Shown: positions 5,928 to 5,928 of the stretch, piece by piece
Numbering within the stretch: the stretch's first letter is position 1
Layout: each line of letters opens with the position of its first letter
Origin: Bacillota bacterium
GTDB taxonomy: Bacteria > Bacillota > UBA4882 > JAAYXC01
Length of the DNA: 5,928 bases
NCBI GenBank assembly: GCA_012516115.1
Contig: JAAYXC010000166.1
Location: 1-5,928, forward strand
Direction of reading: 5' to 3'
The notes under the pieces: generated by a model
Database searches by the model: none
What the model was told of the DNA's origin: nothing
Seen by the model: the letters and a program-made list of their open reading frames with translations, nothing else
Translations under genes and position numbers: made by a program

Positions 5928-5928
5928 A

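Noticed and set aside
1..5928. CRISPR array, tRNA, rRNA or complete insertion sequence
   Set aside because: No regularly spaced direct repeats, cloverleaf, rRNA-like sequence or intact transposase was seen on either strand.

Overview
The window looks like chromosomal DNA of a high-GC, Gram-positive-type bacterium, perhaps a thermophilic Firmicute. This is inferred from strong GGAGG and AGGTGA ribosome binding sites, a consensus sigma-A promoter, tightly coupled genes and an LmrCD/BmrCD/TM287-288-type exporter. The species cannot be named from the sequence. Nearly all genes lie on the minus strand.

Left end (1-407): no convincing complete gene. There is a possible 3' end of an upstream plus-strand gene (stop at 61-63), a small overlapping ORF (60-197), a weak intrinsic terminator (99-119), a possible ORF remnant (241-366) and a GTAA-loop hairpin (357-372). 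Next, on the minus strand, comes a two-gene toxin-antitoxin module of VapBC type (408-1063). It encodes a ribbon-helix-helix antitoxin followed by a PIN-domain nuclease, with stop and start codons overlapping. The 129-bp gap upstream is AT-rich and holds candidate promoter elements and a TATC-N10-GATA inverted repeat.

Centre (1193-5402): a self-contained minus-strand operon transcribed in the order MarR-family regulator, ABC half-transporter 1, ABC half-transporter 2. The two ABC proteins form a heterodimeric exporter with one catalytically degenerate ATP site. Subunit 1 has Asp for the catalytic Glu and Gln for the switch His, and subunit 2 has an altered signature motif. Upstream of marR is a perfect TTGACA-N17-TATAAT promoter. 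A perfect 6-bp-arm inverted repeat overlaps its -10 box and covers the predicted transcription start, as expected for autorepression by the MarR protein. The simplest model is that a ligand binds the regulator, releases the operator and turns on regulator and pump together.

Right end (5403-5928): a compact, highly palindromic element of about 119 bp (5459-5577), with inverted ends and four hairpins, which resembles a REP/BIME- or MITE-like repeat or a structured RNA. It is followed by what looks like a 5'-truncated minus-strand coding remnant (5563-5697). Last is a complete small plus-strand XRE/Cro-type DNA-binding protein gene (5697-5927). This right-hand intergenic region is the least explained part of the window.
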